DNA from: Photobacterium sp. CCB-ST2H9
Lineage (GTDB): Bacteria > Pseudomonadota > Gammaproteobacteria > Enterobacterales > Vibrionaceae
Length of the DNA stretch: 64,000 bases
Assembly: GCF_023151555.2 (NCBI RefSeq)
Contig: NZ_CP100425.1
Span: 1,612,001 to 1,676,000 of the forward strand
Direction: 5' to 3'
Part shown: piece after piece, positions 49,200 to 57,808 of the stretch
How positions within the stretch are numbered: position 1 is the first letter of the stretch
Layout: each line of letters starts with the position of its first letter
Program-made: the position numbers and the translations under genes
Notes under the pieces: model-generated
What the model was told of the DNA's origin: nothing
Seen by the model: only the letters and a program-made list of their open reading frames with translations
Database searches by the model: none

Positions 49200-52025
49200 T
49201 TACTCTAATAGCATAAGGCCACGAGGCAGTGAATCACCATATACGCGTTGATTTTCTTCCTGAGACAGGACTTTGACTTCGGAAACCATATTGATCCAGC
49301 TTTCCGGTACTTTACTGGTCTGAAGTTTATCGATCACCTGCTGCCGAAGTTCTTCATCAATATCCAAAGTCCGGTCGCCAGTTTTACGTGTCATCATCAC
49401 TGCCGCAAGAGCAATATCAGGTGATTCTCGCCAGTCATGATCAAGTAATTCAGGCAAACAATAGGCAATATGCTGCCCGCTGAGCAGATTATGCCGACTG
49501 CCATATAATGGGAAACGGCTGGCAATACGTCCGATTGCCCACCAATGCGCCTGAGCATATTGTGGTTTCTGTAATCGAGAAAACAACCATTCAATGAGCT
49601 GTAATTTTTTCTCAAATGTAATGTTTTCAAGAGAAGCGGCCAACCGAACCATTTGTTCATAGCCGCGTTCCTGTATTTCTTTATTTAGTTTGGGCTGTCG
49701 GGTTGCGCTTGGATTGATATATTTGGCAATGTCCTTATAAATCGATTCCTGCTGATGTTGATTCAGCCCGCCAGCAACACGCCGCCAGAAGATCCACCAT
49801 TCATTCCAGCTTTGTACAGACTGGTGAAATTGCAGGTTTTGCTGATAAAGCGGCCAAATCTGGCTGATACGCCAGTTGTCGACTGGATCGCCAAACCCCG
49901 GACGTAATGTATACCCGGTTATTTTCAGCCAATTACGTTCGTGAGCGACGGAACGGCGGCGACGCTTTTTACTTTCAAGGAATGTATCAGCCAGGGATCT
50001 GAGTTGTGACATTTCCCAGGCTTCGCGTTTGCCTAAGTATTTTTCCAGATCATTTCGCAGAGTTTTGACTGGCTTATCATCAGCATGTTTCTTACTTCCG
50101 CCATAGGCTTTTTGAATCGCTTCCGTTGCATGTTGCAGTGCTGCGCTATCTATGGGGGTGTTATCTGTCTCTTGGCGCTCCGGATTTCCGGCAGGCGTTT
50201 TCCGGACTGAAAACTCGACCTGCCATCGTTTTGCCGGATTTTCTGTATCAATGCATTCAAGTTGTAGCGTACCGACTTCAGTTAATTGACAGGCAAGGGA
50301 TACGCTGACTCTGTCTTTTTGATTGGCGGCTAAGGATTCTCTGTCTGTATCGCTGTCAAGGGTGGCAATGAAAGGCGGCAGAGGCACCATGTGCGGGTGA
50401 TCCAGTGTCATCATTTCGCCGGCCTGAATCGGGGCATCTTCGTTTGTCGCAAATAAATGAAAGCGGACTGGTTCTCCCAGTGTCAGTGCAAATTTTCTGT
50501 CTGACAGCAGAATCTCCTGACCTTCATCTGTTCCGCGGGGTAACAGGCAGATGCCTGAAGGCGGAGACTGATTGTCTAACTCCAGGAAGAATGAACGTGC
50601 TGAACCCCCACCAATTTTGAGCTGTGCGCCATGCCGGGCTTTTCCGTAGGCCACGGCGCCATATGCGACAGCCAGATCAGGGTGAGGGTTATCCAGGAGA
50701 GTGACGCCGTCACTTCGCCAGTGTGTGAAAACATCCACCATCCGGTTGGTCAGAATGTGGCTGTTAAACACTCCGCCGTTGAGCAAAACTGCTGGCGGAA
50801 CGGCAGCAAGGTGTTCTTCAGGTTCTGTACCGGCCCGCTTGAGTGCTTCGCGGCAAACCATGTCATGGTCGCTGATAAATTTCGCCAGATGTTTCGAAAC
50901 CGCAGGGTCTGAGGCATAGGGCAGGCCAAACTCGACCATGGCGCTTTGTCGTTGACTCGGATATTCATCGGCAGCTGAAATCGGGAAGAAGCCATTCAGG
51001 GCAATGTCTCTGACCTGATCCTGGTTGACAGGAACAGAACGGCTGTCGCCAATCAGTTTGGAACCGCTGCCAAGTAAAGTGATTGTGGCCTGTTCGGGTG
51101 CATGTTCAGCGAGCAGTTGTTCTTTGGCCCGACGTGCCTGTTGAATCAGTTTTGACAGCGCTGCTGCATTGAGGCGTTTGCCATCACCATTGAGGTTGCT
51201 TTCAGCAAGATGAGCCAAAGCCAGATCCAGATTGTCGCCGCCCAGCATCAGGTGATCGCCGACACCAATACGATCCAGCTGTAGCCGCTCATTTTGAGAG
51301 CTGACCTGGATCAGGCTGAGGTCAGTTGTTCCGCCGCCCACGTCGCAGACCATCAGCAGAGGAATGTCTTTCAGCAAAGACTCAGCTTCTGTGTGATGTC
51401 GTGCATACCAGTCATAACATACAGCCTGAGGTTCCTCGAGTAATACGAAATTGTGCAGGCCTGCCAGTTTCGCTGCCTCAACGGTCAGTGCTCTGGCACC
51501 TTCATCAAAAGATGCCGGAATTGTAATGACAACATCCTGCTGTGCCAGTTTTGCATCCGGATAATGATAGTCCCAGCTTTGTCTGACATGGTTGAGATAG
51601 CTGGCGCTGGCAATCACCGGAGAGATTTTTTTCACGCCTTTTGCCGCAGCCCAGGGGAGGATAGGCTGATTCCGGTCCACACCGGTATGAGATAACCAGC
51701 TTTTCGCACTGGTGACTTGCCGGCCTTCAACCTTGGCACCGAGTTCACGGGCATATTCACCAATGATTGCTTCAGGAAAATCACCATCGACAGGCTGGAC
51801 TTCCCAGGGCAGCACACACTGTTCAGCAGGGATTTCTCCCGGTGTCGGGTGATAGCGAAACGAAGGTAACAGCGGTTTACGTGCCACTTCGCCCGGCGCG
51901 ATCAGCTGGTCAATGTCGAAAATTTTTACAGTTTCATTTTGTAACGAGGCGGTGACAGGGCAGTAGGCAACCACGGTGTGGGTGGTGCCTAAATCAATAC
52001 CGACTAAATAACGGGGAGAAGACAT
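49200..52025 (-). CDS. Hsp70 family protein with large C-terminal extension (DUF3731-type)
   Basis: A 941-residue Hsp70 homologue. The nucleotide-binding domain is clear (phosphate-1 GIDLGTTHTVVAY near residue 9, connector PASFDEGARALTVEAAKLAG, phosphate-2 CDVGGGTTDLSL near residue 225, LLNGGVF). A beta-rich segment resembling a reduced substrate-binding domain follows (LTEVGTLQLECI..KRWQVEFSVRK). The last 300 residues are an alpha-helical region (NWLKITGYTLRPGFGDPVDNWRI onwards) matching what I recall as DUF3731. DnaK's helical lid is absent. I use ATG 52025 with CGGAGT upstream. It is the third gene of a DUF2760/Hsp70/Hsp70 operon, 116 bp after the second. Function is unknown; a specialised chaperone is likely. 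Confidence 0.85.
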   Translation of the reverse strand: MSSPRYLVGIDLGTTHTVVAYCPVTASLQNETVKIFDIDQLIAPGEVARKPLLPSFRYHPTPGEIPAEQCVLPWEVQPVDGDFPEAIIGEYARELGAKVEGRQVTSAKSWLSHTGVDRNQPILPWAAAKGVKKISPVIASASYLNHVRQSWDYHYPDAKLAQQDVVITIPASFDEGARALTVEAAKLAGLHNFVLLEEPQAVCYDWYARHHTEAESLLKDIPLLMVCDVGGGTTDLSLIQVSSQNERLQLDRIGVGDHLMLGGDNLDLALAHLAESNLNGDGKRLNAAALSKLIQQARRAKEQLLAEHAPEQATITLLGSGSKLIGDSRSVPVNQDQVRDIALNGFFPISAADEYPSQRQSAMVEFGLPYASDPAVSKHLAKFISDHDMVCREALKRAGTEPEEHLAAVPPAVLLNGGVFNSHILTNRMVDVFTHWRSDGVTLLDNPHPDLAVAYGAVAYGKARHGAQLKIGGGSARSFFLELDNQSPPSGICLLPRGTDEGQEILLSDRKFALTLGEPVRFHLFATNEDAPIQAGEMMTLDHPHMVPLPPFIATLDSDTDRESLAANQKDRVSVSLACQLTEVGTLQLECIDTENPAKRWQVEFSVRKTPAGNPERQETDNTPIDSAALQHATEAIQKAYGGSKKHADDKPVKTLRNDLEKYLGKREAWEMSQLRSLADTFLESKKRRRRSVAHERNWLKITGYTLRPGFGDPVDNWRISQIWPLYQQNLQFHQSVQSWNEWWIFWRRVAGGLNQHQQESIYKDIAKYINPSATRQPKLNKEIQERGYEQMVRLAASLENITFEKKLQLIEWLFSRLQKPQYAQAHWWAIGRIASRFPLYGSRHNLLSGQHIAYCLPELLDHDWRESPDIALAAVMMTRKTGDRTLDIDEELRQQVIDKLQTSKVPESWINMVSEVKVLSQEENQRVYGDSLPRGLMLLE

Positions 52026-52141
52026 GTATGACTCCGAGCATTTCAACCCGATTGCCCGCAAGCGTGGTGATTGTGTTGTGCTGGGGCCGGGTAAAATAAC
52101 GGCGCAATAAATGCGCCGTGAGAAAGAATGTTGTGAACGAC

Positions 52142-53977
52142 TCAGTTATCCCGAACGTCGAATTCGACTTGCCACTTCTGACCACCGTCGGTCGGGATAG
52201 CTTCCAGGCATAAAGTACCCAGTTCAGTCACTCGGGCGGCAAGTTTCACCGGTACGATATTTCCGGCACTGCGGCCATCGGAAACCGGTAAAGTCACCTG
52301 AATTGCAGGGAGTTCTTCCAGCTCTTCAGGTTGCCACCAGTCCAGCAGGGTTCCCGGTGCATCTTCACGACGAACGGTTGAGCCGAAGAAACGGAATGTG
52401 ACCGGTTGGCCGATAATCAGACCAAACTCCCGGCTCGGAACATCTGCGTGACTGCCTTCTTCCATACCAAAAGGTGCAACGCACAGTGCTTCAACAGGCG
52501 GTTCCATGCCCGGGATGGCTGGCATGGCACTTTCAATACCCACATAGTAGCTGCTGGCAATACCCCCGCGGATCCGGACGCCTTTTCCTTGACGGACAGA
52601 ACCGTAATAAGAGGCGCCGTGCGCAACCGCCAGATCCAGGTCCAGTCCCTGCAGGCGTTTCGCTTCCGCACTGCCACCTGTTGTCAGCCATTGGTTAATG
52701 ATGGACATCAGGCGTTGTGACAGCAGATCTGATTTCAGTACACCGCCATTGAACAGCACTGCAGTCGGGCGGATAAAGCCTTCATGGATTTGTTCAAAAC
52801 TGTCAAACAATTCATCAACCGCTGAAGACTGACGACTCAGGAACCCGGCAATATGACGGGAAACAGCGGCATCTTGAGCATAAGGCAGGCCCATTTGGGT
52901 CAGGGCGCCGCGCTGCATTTCAACCGGGTGTTCTTCAATACTGGTCTGCGGGAAGAAGCCTTCAACCAGTGTCTGTTGCACTTCTTCCTGAGTCAATTCG
53001 GTTTGCAGGGTGCCGCCCAGCAGTTTCGAACCACGGCTCGGAACGACGATCGGCACAGCACGCAGGTTTTCGTCGCTCAACAGGGCTTCTTTCGCATCCC
53101 GGCAGGCATGTGTGATCGCCTGAATCTGCCATGGCTGCAGCTGTTTACCTTCCTGGGCGAGTTTGGCTTTCAGCCGGAAGGCAAGTGCCAGATCCATGTT
53201 GTCGCCGCCCAACAGGATATGATCGCCAACTGCGACCCGGTTCAGCGTCAGGTTACCGTCTTCTTCTGTCACCGCAACCAGCGACAGGTCAGTCGTACCC
53301 CCGCCGATATCGACAACAAGAATAATGTCACCCACGCTGACCTGGTCCCGCCAGGTTTCATCGTTGTTTTTAATCCAGCTGTAAACCGCAGCCTGTGGCT
53401 CTTCCAGCAGGGTCAGGTGTTTGAAGCCGACTTCACGGGCAGCTTCGGCAGTCAGATCCCGTGCGGCCGGGTCAAAGGATGCCGGGACCGTAATGGTGAC
53501 ATCCTGCTCAAACAAAGAAGCATCCGGATGCTGGTGATTCCAGGCTTCAGCCAGATGACTCAGGTATGCACGAGTGGCCTCGAGGGGCGAAACTTTTGCG
53601 ACCTCTTCCGGTGCATTCAAGGGCAGGAAAGCATCCCGCCGGTTCACTCCACCATGACAAAGCCAGCTTTTGGCACTGGCGATCAGGCGAATCGGCGTTT
53701 TGCTGCCCAGGCTGCGGGCCATGGCACCGACAATTGCATTTGGCTGTGCGTTCCATGGCAGGGCGGTATCACCCTGAGCAAGCTCAGATTCGTGCGCCTG
53801 ATACATGAATGAAGGCAGCTGCGATTTTTCCTCAACACTGCCAGGGGCAGTGAGCTGGGCAATCGGCATTATTTGAACGGGCGCTTCGTCCTGTTGCAGG
53901 TCAACATAAGACAGCACGCAGTGGGTTGTGCCTAAGTCGATCCCCACACTGTATTTATGTTCTTGAATTTCTTGCAT
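52142..53977 (-). CDS. Hsp70 family protein (divergent DnaK-like ATPase)
   Basis: A 611-residue Hsp70 homologue: phosphate-1 GIDLGTTHCVLSY near residue 13, PASFDPAARDLTAEAAREVG, phosphate-2 VVDIGGGTTDLSLV, LFNGGVLKSDLLSQR. The C-terminal 130 residues are beta-rich (ARVTELGTLCLEAI..KWQVEFDVRD) and align with the same segment of the longer paralogue, so both keep a shortened substrate-binding-like module without a lid. Its ATG overlaps the DUF2760 stop by one base (TAATG), so the two are translationally coupled. It is clearly not housekeeping DnaK. A DnaJ-related gene lies 3.8 kb away at 57809. Confidence 0.87.
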   Translation of the reverse strand: MQEIQEHKYSVGIDLGTTHCVLSYVDLQQDEAPVQIMPIAQLTAPGSVEEKSQLPSFMYQAHESELAQGDTALPWNAQPNAIVGAMARSLGSKTPIRLIASAKSWLCHGGVNRRDAFLPLNAPEEVAKVSPLEATRAYLSHLAEAWNHQHPDASLFEQDVTITVPASFDPAARDLTAEAAREVGFKHLTLLEEPQAAVYSWIKNNDETWRDQVSVGDIILVVDIGGGTTDLSLVAVTEEDGNLTLNRVAVGDHILLGGDNMDLALAFRLKAKLAQEGKQLQPWQIQAITHACRDAKEALLSDENLRAVPIVVPSRGSKLLGGTLQTELTQEEVQQTLVEGFFPQTSIEEHPVEMQRGALTQMGLPYAQDAAVSRHIAGFLSRQSSAVDELFDSFEQIHEGFIRPTAVLFNGGVLKSDLLSQRLMSIINQWLTTGGSAEAKRLQGLDLDLAVAHGASYYGSVRQGKGVRIRGGIASSYYVGIESAMPAIPGMEPPVEALCVAPFGMEEGSHADVPSREFGLIIGQPVTFRFFGSTVRREDAPGTLLDWWQPEELEELPAIQVTLPVSDGRSAGNIVPVKLAARVTELGTLCLEAIPTDGGQKWQVEFDVRDN

Positions 53978-54612
53978 TATAACTCTACCTCAGCAGCAGC
54001 AAGGATACGCGGATCATGTCCTTCTGCCATTTTAGGTAAGTGAACGTCGGTGACTTTCCAGCCGCGGTGAATGAGTGTGCCAGTAAATGGGGCGTTGCCG
54101 ACAACATTGCCAGTCAGGCGGACTTCAGAAGCATTGAAGCCTTCTGGTAAAGTAACACGGCTTTCTTCTTCTTCACTGCGTACCGGGACAAAACGGAAGT
54201 ATTCATCCAGCACTTTCTTTCCGCCTTCGTGAATAACACGGGCTGCTGCGCCAATTTCAGCATCAGCAAAACCTTTCAGATCTTCCTGCATAAAGTCGAT
54301 AAAACGTGCTTCTTTTTGCAACAGAGAAAGCAGTTGCAATGCGGCATCCGGGGTTGCAGTTTTCAACTTCGACTCAACCTCGACAATCTTTTCTACTTCT
54401 ACAATTTTCTCGACTGGTTTTTCGACTTCGACAATCTTTTCAACTTCGACTTCTTTCTCAACGATTTTTTCAACTTCTACTGTTTTGCCTTTCTTTGTGA
54501 CATAAAGCAGCAGAAGAATCACAACAAGGGCAGCCAGCCAGGCGTGTCCCATATCAATCGTGGTTGGCATTGCGGATAGATCCACTGTCATTTTTGAAAA
54601 GTCTAAAGCCAT
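53977..54612 (-). CDS. Membrane-anchored coiled-coil protein (DUF2760-type)
   Basis: A 211-residue protein with one membrane segment (about residues 24-39, WLAALVVILLLLYVTK), followed by a 40-residue low-complexity stalk of repeated V-E-K/V-I-V units (VEVEKIVEKEVEVEKIVEVEKP type), then a compact domain (ALQLLSLLQKEARFIDFMQED...LIHRGWKVTDVHLPK) that I recall as DUF2760. I use ATG 54612 (MALDFSK); the upstream extension has no support. It is the first gene of the Hsp70 pair operon and may tether these chaperones at the inner membrane. Topology suggests that the domain faces the cytoplasm. Function is unknown. Confidence 0.82.
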   Translation of the reverse strand: MALDFSKMTVDLSAMPTTIDMGHAWLAALVVILLLLYVTKKGKTVEVEKIVEKEVEVEKIVEVEKPVEKIVEVEKIVEVESKLKTATPDAALQLLSLLQKEARFIDFMQEDLKGFADAEIGAAARVIHEGGKKVLDEYFRFVPVRSEEEESRVTLPEGFNASEVRLTGNVVGNAPFTGTLIHRGWKVTDVHLPKMAEGHDPRILAAAEVEL

Positions 54613-54985
54613 ATTCGTCTTCTCTTTGTCCGTGACAAACTGTCTTATTGGAAAAATTTGGCCGAATACTAACACAACACATTGCTAATATTGCCAGTGA
54701 GTACGCGATTTTTAGCGCTATTTTCGTGAGAAACAGTTCCTTAGGTTACTTTGCAACCAAGTCAATATGACAATTTTCTGTCATTGGCTGCATGACCTTA
54801 TGGTATGTGCGCGAAAACCCGGGTGTAAATCGATCTGTGGCTGGATTTTCCGATACCCCACCTTCTTTTTAGTCTATTTTTTGACGCTTTGTGGAACCGA
54901 AGGCAGGTGCGGATTTAAAAAGAGCGCAAATTGCATTGCAATATGAGTTGCAAGTTGCGACTCATGACAAAAATGACCGTGCAAT
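54613..54985. promoter_or_regulatory. Promoter region of the DUF2760/Hsp70 operon
   Basis: 373 bp upstream of the operon. It contains TTGCA-rich words around 54930-54960 and the inverted repeat ATGAGT...ACTCAT at 54943-54965, close to the end of the upstream winged-helix gene. I see no clear sigma-32 or sigma-E promoter and no coding frame. Confidence 0.4.
54943..54965. repeat. Inverted repeat ATGAGT-N11-ACTCAT
   Basis: A perfect 6-bp inverted repeat with an 11-bp centre containing TGCAAGTTGCG, between the winged-helix gene and the DUF2760/Hsp70 operon. The dyad spacing suits a dimeric regulator; no T-run follows. Confidence 0.35.
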
Positions 54986-55279
54986 TTAAGGATAATCCAG
55001 TACAGATTTAATTTCGGTCAGGTTTTCTTCAATCCAGTGTTTATTGATCGCACCCCAATCAAGTATTTCATAACGCCCAATCCGGTGGCGCTCTCCCTCT
55101 GTTTGTTTAAACTCACAGGTAATATCCAGATCTGACAGACTTTTTATCGTGTCCTGAGCTGTCCGTCTGGGCATACCGGTATATTCAAGCAGAGCGGGCA
55201 CCGTAGCAATGCCTTGATCAATGAGATGGGCGACATAGAGGCGCCGGTAAAAGCTTGATTTTGTTTTGCTGATGGACAT
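54986..55279 (-). CDS. Winged helix-turn-helix protein
   Basis: A 97-residue protein. The N-terminal half reads as a winged HTH (LIDQGIATVPALLEYTGMPRRTAQDTIKSLSDLDITCEF), followed by a wing-like ERHRIGRYEILDWGAI and a terminal helix. It resembles small vibrio wHTH proteins of unknown target. It is monocistronic, upstream of the Hsp70 operon on the same strand with a 373-bp gap; it might regulate that operon, but nothing in the sequence proves it. Confidence 0.7.
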   Translation of the reverse strand: MSISKTKSSFYRRLYVAHLIDQGIATVPALLEYTGMPRRTAQDTIKSLSDLDITCEFKQTEGERHRIGRYEILDWGAINKHWIEENLTEIKSVLDYP

Positions 55280-55808
55280 GGCTGTGAACTGAACTCCCTT
55301 TCATTGTCGGCATGTGGATGCAGGTTAACACTATTCCCGGTGGGATGAACAGGCACAGAAAAGTGTCAGGTCTTTTTACAGGTTCCTGCGCGTGTTTTTG
55401 AACACTGACTTTAAGTGATTGAAAAACAGAAACCGAAAAAGTTGGCGCGATTAGTGCATTTATAAACATAGAAACCAGGCTCGTATCCGTTCTCATCAGA
55501 GTTCAGGCTGAGCCAACAGGATTTCGATGTGTAGAGGGAAGCCTTTATCACTGCTCCAGGGCTTAGGGGAAGCGCTGAAACTTCGCAGGGATAAAAGGAT
55601 AACTATAAAAATGATGACAAAAATAACTTTCAACTGGCCACCTTCGGGTGGCTTTCTTTTTTTGACTGGTTTTCTGCTGTGAGCGGACCAGGTATCGTCA
55701 TTCTTGCATGCTGAAGATGCTGGTATACAATACATTGTTCTTTTCCTGTCTGCCGTGACGATGACAGTGCAGGCTTGGCTTTAAACAATAAGGAAAATCG
55801 TCTCTGTT
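55280..55808. other. Intergenic region with an orphan plus-strand terminator
   Basis: 529 bp between the divergent wHTH gene and lpxL-like gene. It holds promoters for both, an orphan hairpin-plus-T-run at 55635-55663, and a 23-codon frame (MMTKITFNWPP..., 55611-55682) that spans the hairpin. A longer minus-strand frame (55496-55735) has no ribosome-binding support. Confidence 0.5.
55635..55663 (+). terminator. Orphan intrinsic terminator with UUCG loop
   Basis: GGCCACC-TTCG-GGTGGC, followed by TTTCTTTTTTT, oriented on the plus strand. No plus-strand gene ends before it, so it implies a small RNA, a leader-peptide attenuator for the acyltransferase gene at 55809, or a chance structure. Confidence 0.6.
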
Positions 55809-56738
55809 ATGAGCAAATTGACGGCACCGGAATTCAAAATCGCGTTTCTCCATCCCCGATACTGGCCGACTTTGCTGATGATTGGCACTATGAAGCTCAT
55901 CAGTTTACTGCCATACCGAATTCAGTTCTGGATGGGCAAAGGGATTGGCCGACTGGCGATTAAGCTACTGAAAAAACGTCGTTTTACGATTGAACGAAAT
56001 CTTGAACTTTGCTTTCCTGAGATGCCTGAAGGGGAACGTGAAGCGCTCATTCAGCAGAATATCGATAATGCCGGGCTGGCATTGTTTGAAACCGGGATGG
56101 CCTGGTTCTGGCCGGAATGGCGCTTCAAACGTCACGTTCGTTTCGAAGGCGTTGAATATCTGGATGAACTGGAAAAAGAGGGCAGAGGTGTGTTGCTGGT
56201 CGCGGCACATTCGATGAATCTGGAAATCGGTGCGCGTGCATTTGGTTTACGGGCTCCGGGAGTTGGCGTCTATCGCCCGAACAACAACCCGTGCTTTGAT
56301 TATTTTCAGTTTCATGGCAGGGTACGGTCGAACCGATACATGCTGGATCGTAAAGATGTCAAAGGGATGTTCCGCGCGCTCCGTGAAGGAGAGCGTGTCT
56401 GGTATGCACCGGATCATGACTATGGCCGCCGCCGTTCAACTTTCGCGCCTTTATTCGCAGTCGATAAAGCCTGTACGACGACAGGGACCAGCATTCTGGT
56501 CGATGCGACTCGATGTGCCATCGTGCCGATTGCCATTGTCCGCGATACGGATGACGGTATGTATACCCTGAAAATTTTTAAACCACTGGAAGGCTTCCCG
56601 CATAAAGATCCGGATGCGGCGGCAGCATTTATCAATAAAAATGCTGTTGAACCTATCATTATGGAAGCGCCAGAGCAGTATATGTGGTTGCACCGCCGGT
56701 TTAAGACCCGCCCGGAAGGTGAGGCCTCCCTGTATTAA
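55809..56738 (+). CDS. lpxL: Lipid A biosynthesis acyltransferase (LpxL/LpxP-like)
   Basis: A 309-residue inner-membrane acyltransferase of the HtrB family. A membrane anchor lies around residues 18-35, the catalytic HX4E motif is H134-S-M-N-L-E139, and the conserved DRKDVKGMFRALREGE, WYAPDHDYG and C-terminal PEQYMWLHRRFKTRPEG are intact. It adds a secondary acyl chain (laurate or a related acid) to Kdo2-lipid IVA. The motifs fit LpxL/LpxP better than LpxM, which normally has HX4D; the donor chain length is not predictable. It is followed by a strong terminator. Confidence 0.9.
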   Translation: MSKLTAPEFKIAFLHPRYWPTLLMIGTMKLISLLPYRIQFWMGKGIGRLAIKLLKKRRFTIERNLELCFPEMPEGEREALIQQNIDNAGLALFETGMAWFWPEWRFKRHVRFEGVEYLDELEKEGRGVLLVAAHSMNLEIGARAFGLRAPGVGVYRPNNNPCFDYFQFHGRVRSNRYMLDRKDVKGMFRALREGERVWYAPDHDYGRRRSTFAPLFAVDKACTTTGTSILVDATRCAIVPIAIVRDTDDGMYTLKIFKPLEGFPHKDPDAAAAFINKNAVEPIIMEAPEQYMWLHRRFKTRPEGEASLY

Positions 56739-56759
56739 CAGATAAAACTGACAAACGAA

Positions 56760-56790
56760 AAAACAGCCCGTCTTTGCGGGCTGTTTTTCT
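56760..56790. terminator. Terminator of lpxL-like gene (bidirectional)
   Basis: AAACAGCCCG-tctttg-CGGGCTGTTTTT; A-run before and T-run after the stem let it serve lpxL on the plus strand and the convergent pirin gene on the minus strand. Confidence 0.9.
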
Positions 56791-56808
56791 ATCAGTGGAT
56801 TGTGAATA

Positions 56809-57651
56809 TCAGTCTGTCAGTGTGCCAGTCTGGTAATCACGAATGGCTTGCTCAATTTCGTCCATGCTGTTCATTACAAAGGGACCATAATGAACAACGG
56901 GTTCATGAATCGGCATGCCAGAAAGCAAGAGCATGCCCGTATCTTCTTTAGCCTTGATTGACAGTCCTTCTCCGGCATTCAGGATCGCCAGCTCACCGGC
57001 TTTTGCAGCTCTGCCATCAATGTCAATTTCGCCTTGATAGACATAAAGCATGGCCTGAAAGTCTGGGTTCAGGCAGGAGTTTAACTGGCCGCCGGCAGCG
57101 GTTTGCCAGTCTGCGATGGTGGTTGGCACCCCGGTTTGCTGTAATGGACCTGTGACGGTGTCACCTTCAATAGTCAAATCACCTGCGATGACCCGGATCA
57201 GATTGTTTGGGCCCAACTGCTTTTCAGCAATGACGTCGGACTGGAAATCATGGTATTGGGCCGGCTGCATCTTTTTACTGGCTGGCAGGTTAATCCAAAT
57301 CTGGAAACCATGCAGCTGACCGTCGGTCATGATTGGCATTTCACTATGGATGACCCCTTTACCGGCTGACATCCACTGAGCACCGCCATCTTTTAACTCG
57401 CCCCGGTTCCCCATGTGATCCTGGTGCTGAAAGTGACCTTTGAGCATGTAGGTCAGGGTTTCTATTCCGCGGTGCGGGTGTGGCGGAAATCCGCCGACAT
57501 AATCTGCGGCTTCGTCGGATTTCAGTTCATCCAGCATCAGGAAAGGAGAAAATGCGGCATTTTCGAACCCGTGGACACGCTGAATTTTGACGCCATCTCC
57601 ATCAGAAGTCTGGTGTGCGCGAAGGATGCTTTGAATTTGTCTGATTGCCAT
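56809..57651 (-). CDS. Pirin family protein
   Basis: A 280-residue bicupin of the pirin family. The N-terminal cupin has the metal-binding pattern FPPHPHRGIETLTYML followed by WMSAGKGVIHSEMP, giving the usual three His and one Glu; the C-terminal cupin is GELAILNAGEGLSI. Bacterial pirins bind Fe or other metals; some have quercetinase activity or modulate pyruvate dehydrogenase. The start at ATG 57651 follows GGAGG at 5-6 bp spacing, better than the upstream ATG at 57663. Monocistronic. Confidence 0.9.
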   Translation of the reverse strand: MAIRQIQSILRAHQTSDGDGVKIQRVHGFENAAFSPFLMLDELKSDEAADYVGGFPPHPHRGIETLTYMLKGHFQHQDHMGNRGELKDGGAQWMSAGKGVIHSEMPIMTDGQLHGFQIWINLPASKKMQPAQYHDFQSDVIAEKQLGPNNLIRVIAGDLTIEGDTVTGPLQQTGVPTTIADWQTAAGGQLNSCLNPDFQAMLYVYQGEIDIDGRAAKAGELAILNAGEGLSIKAKEDTGMLLLSGMPIHEPVVHYGPFVMNSMDEIEQAIRDYQTGTLTD

Positions 57652-57808
57652 GATTGCCTCCAAATTTCTGGTTCCGGCCGTGGCCGGGAGTTACAGAAAG
57701 TGTACGTCGGCTCTGGGAGGCAGAACAGTTGAAACCGACGAACAGCTTATTAGAAAAAATTGAATAAGAGGTGAGGTGCTGACGGAAAAGTCGTGCAGCG
57801 TCAGCAGG

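Noticed and set aside
52853..53812. 319-codon plus-strand open frame inside the 611-residue Hsp70 gene
   Set aside because: Antisense shadow of a strongly conserved coding region; no ribosome-binding site or recognisable domain.
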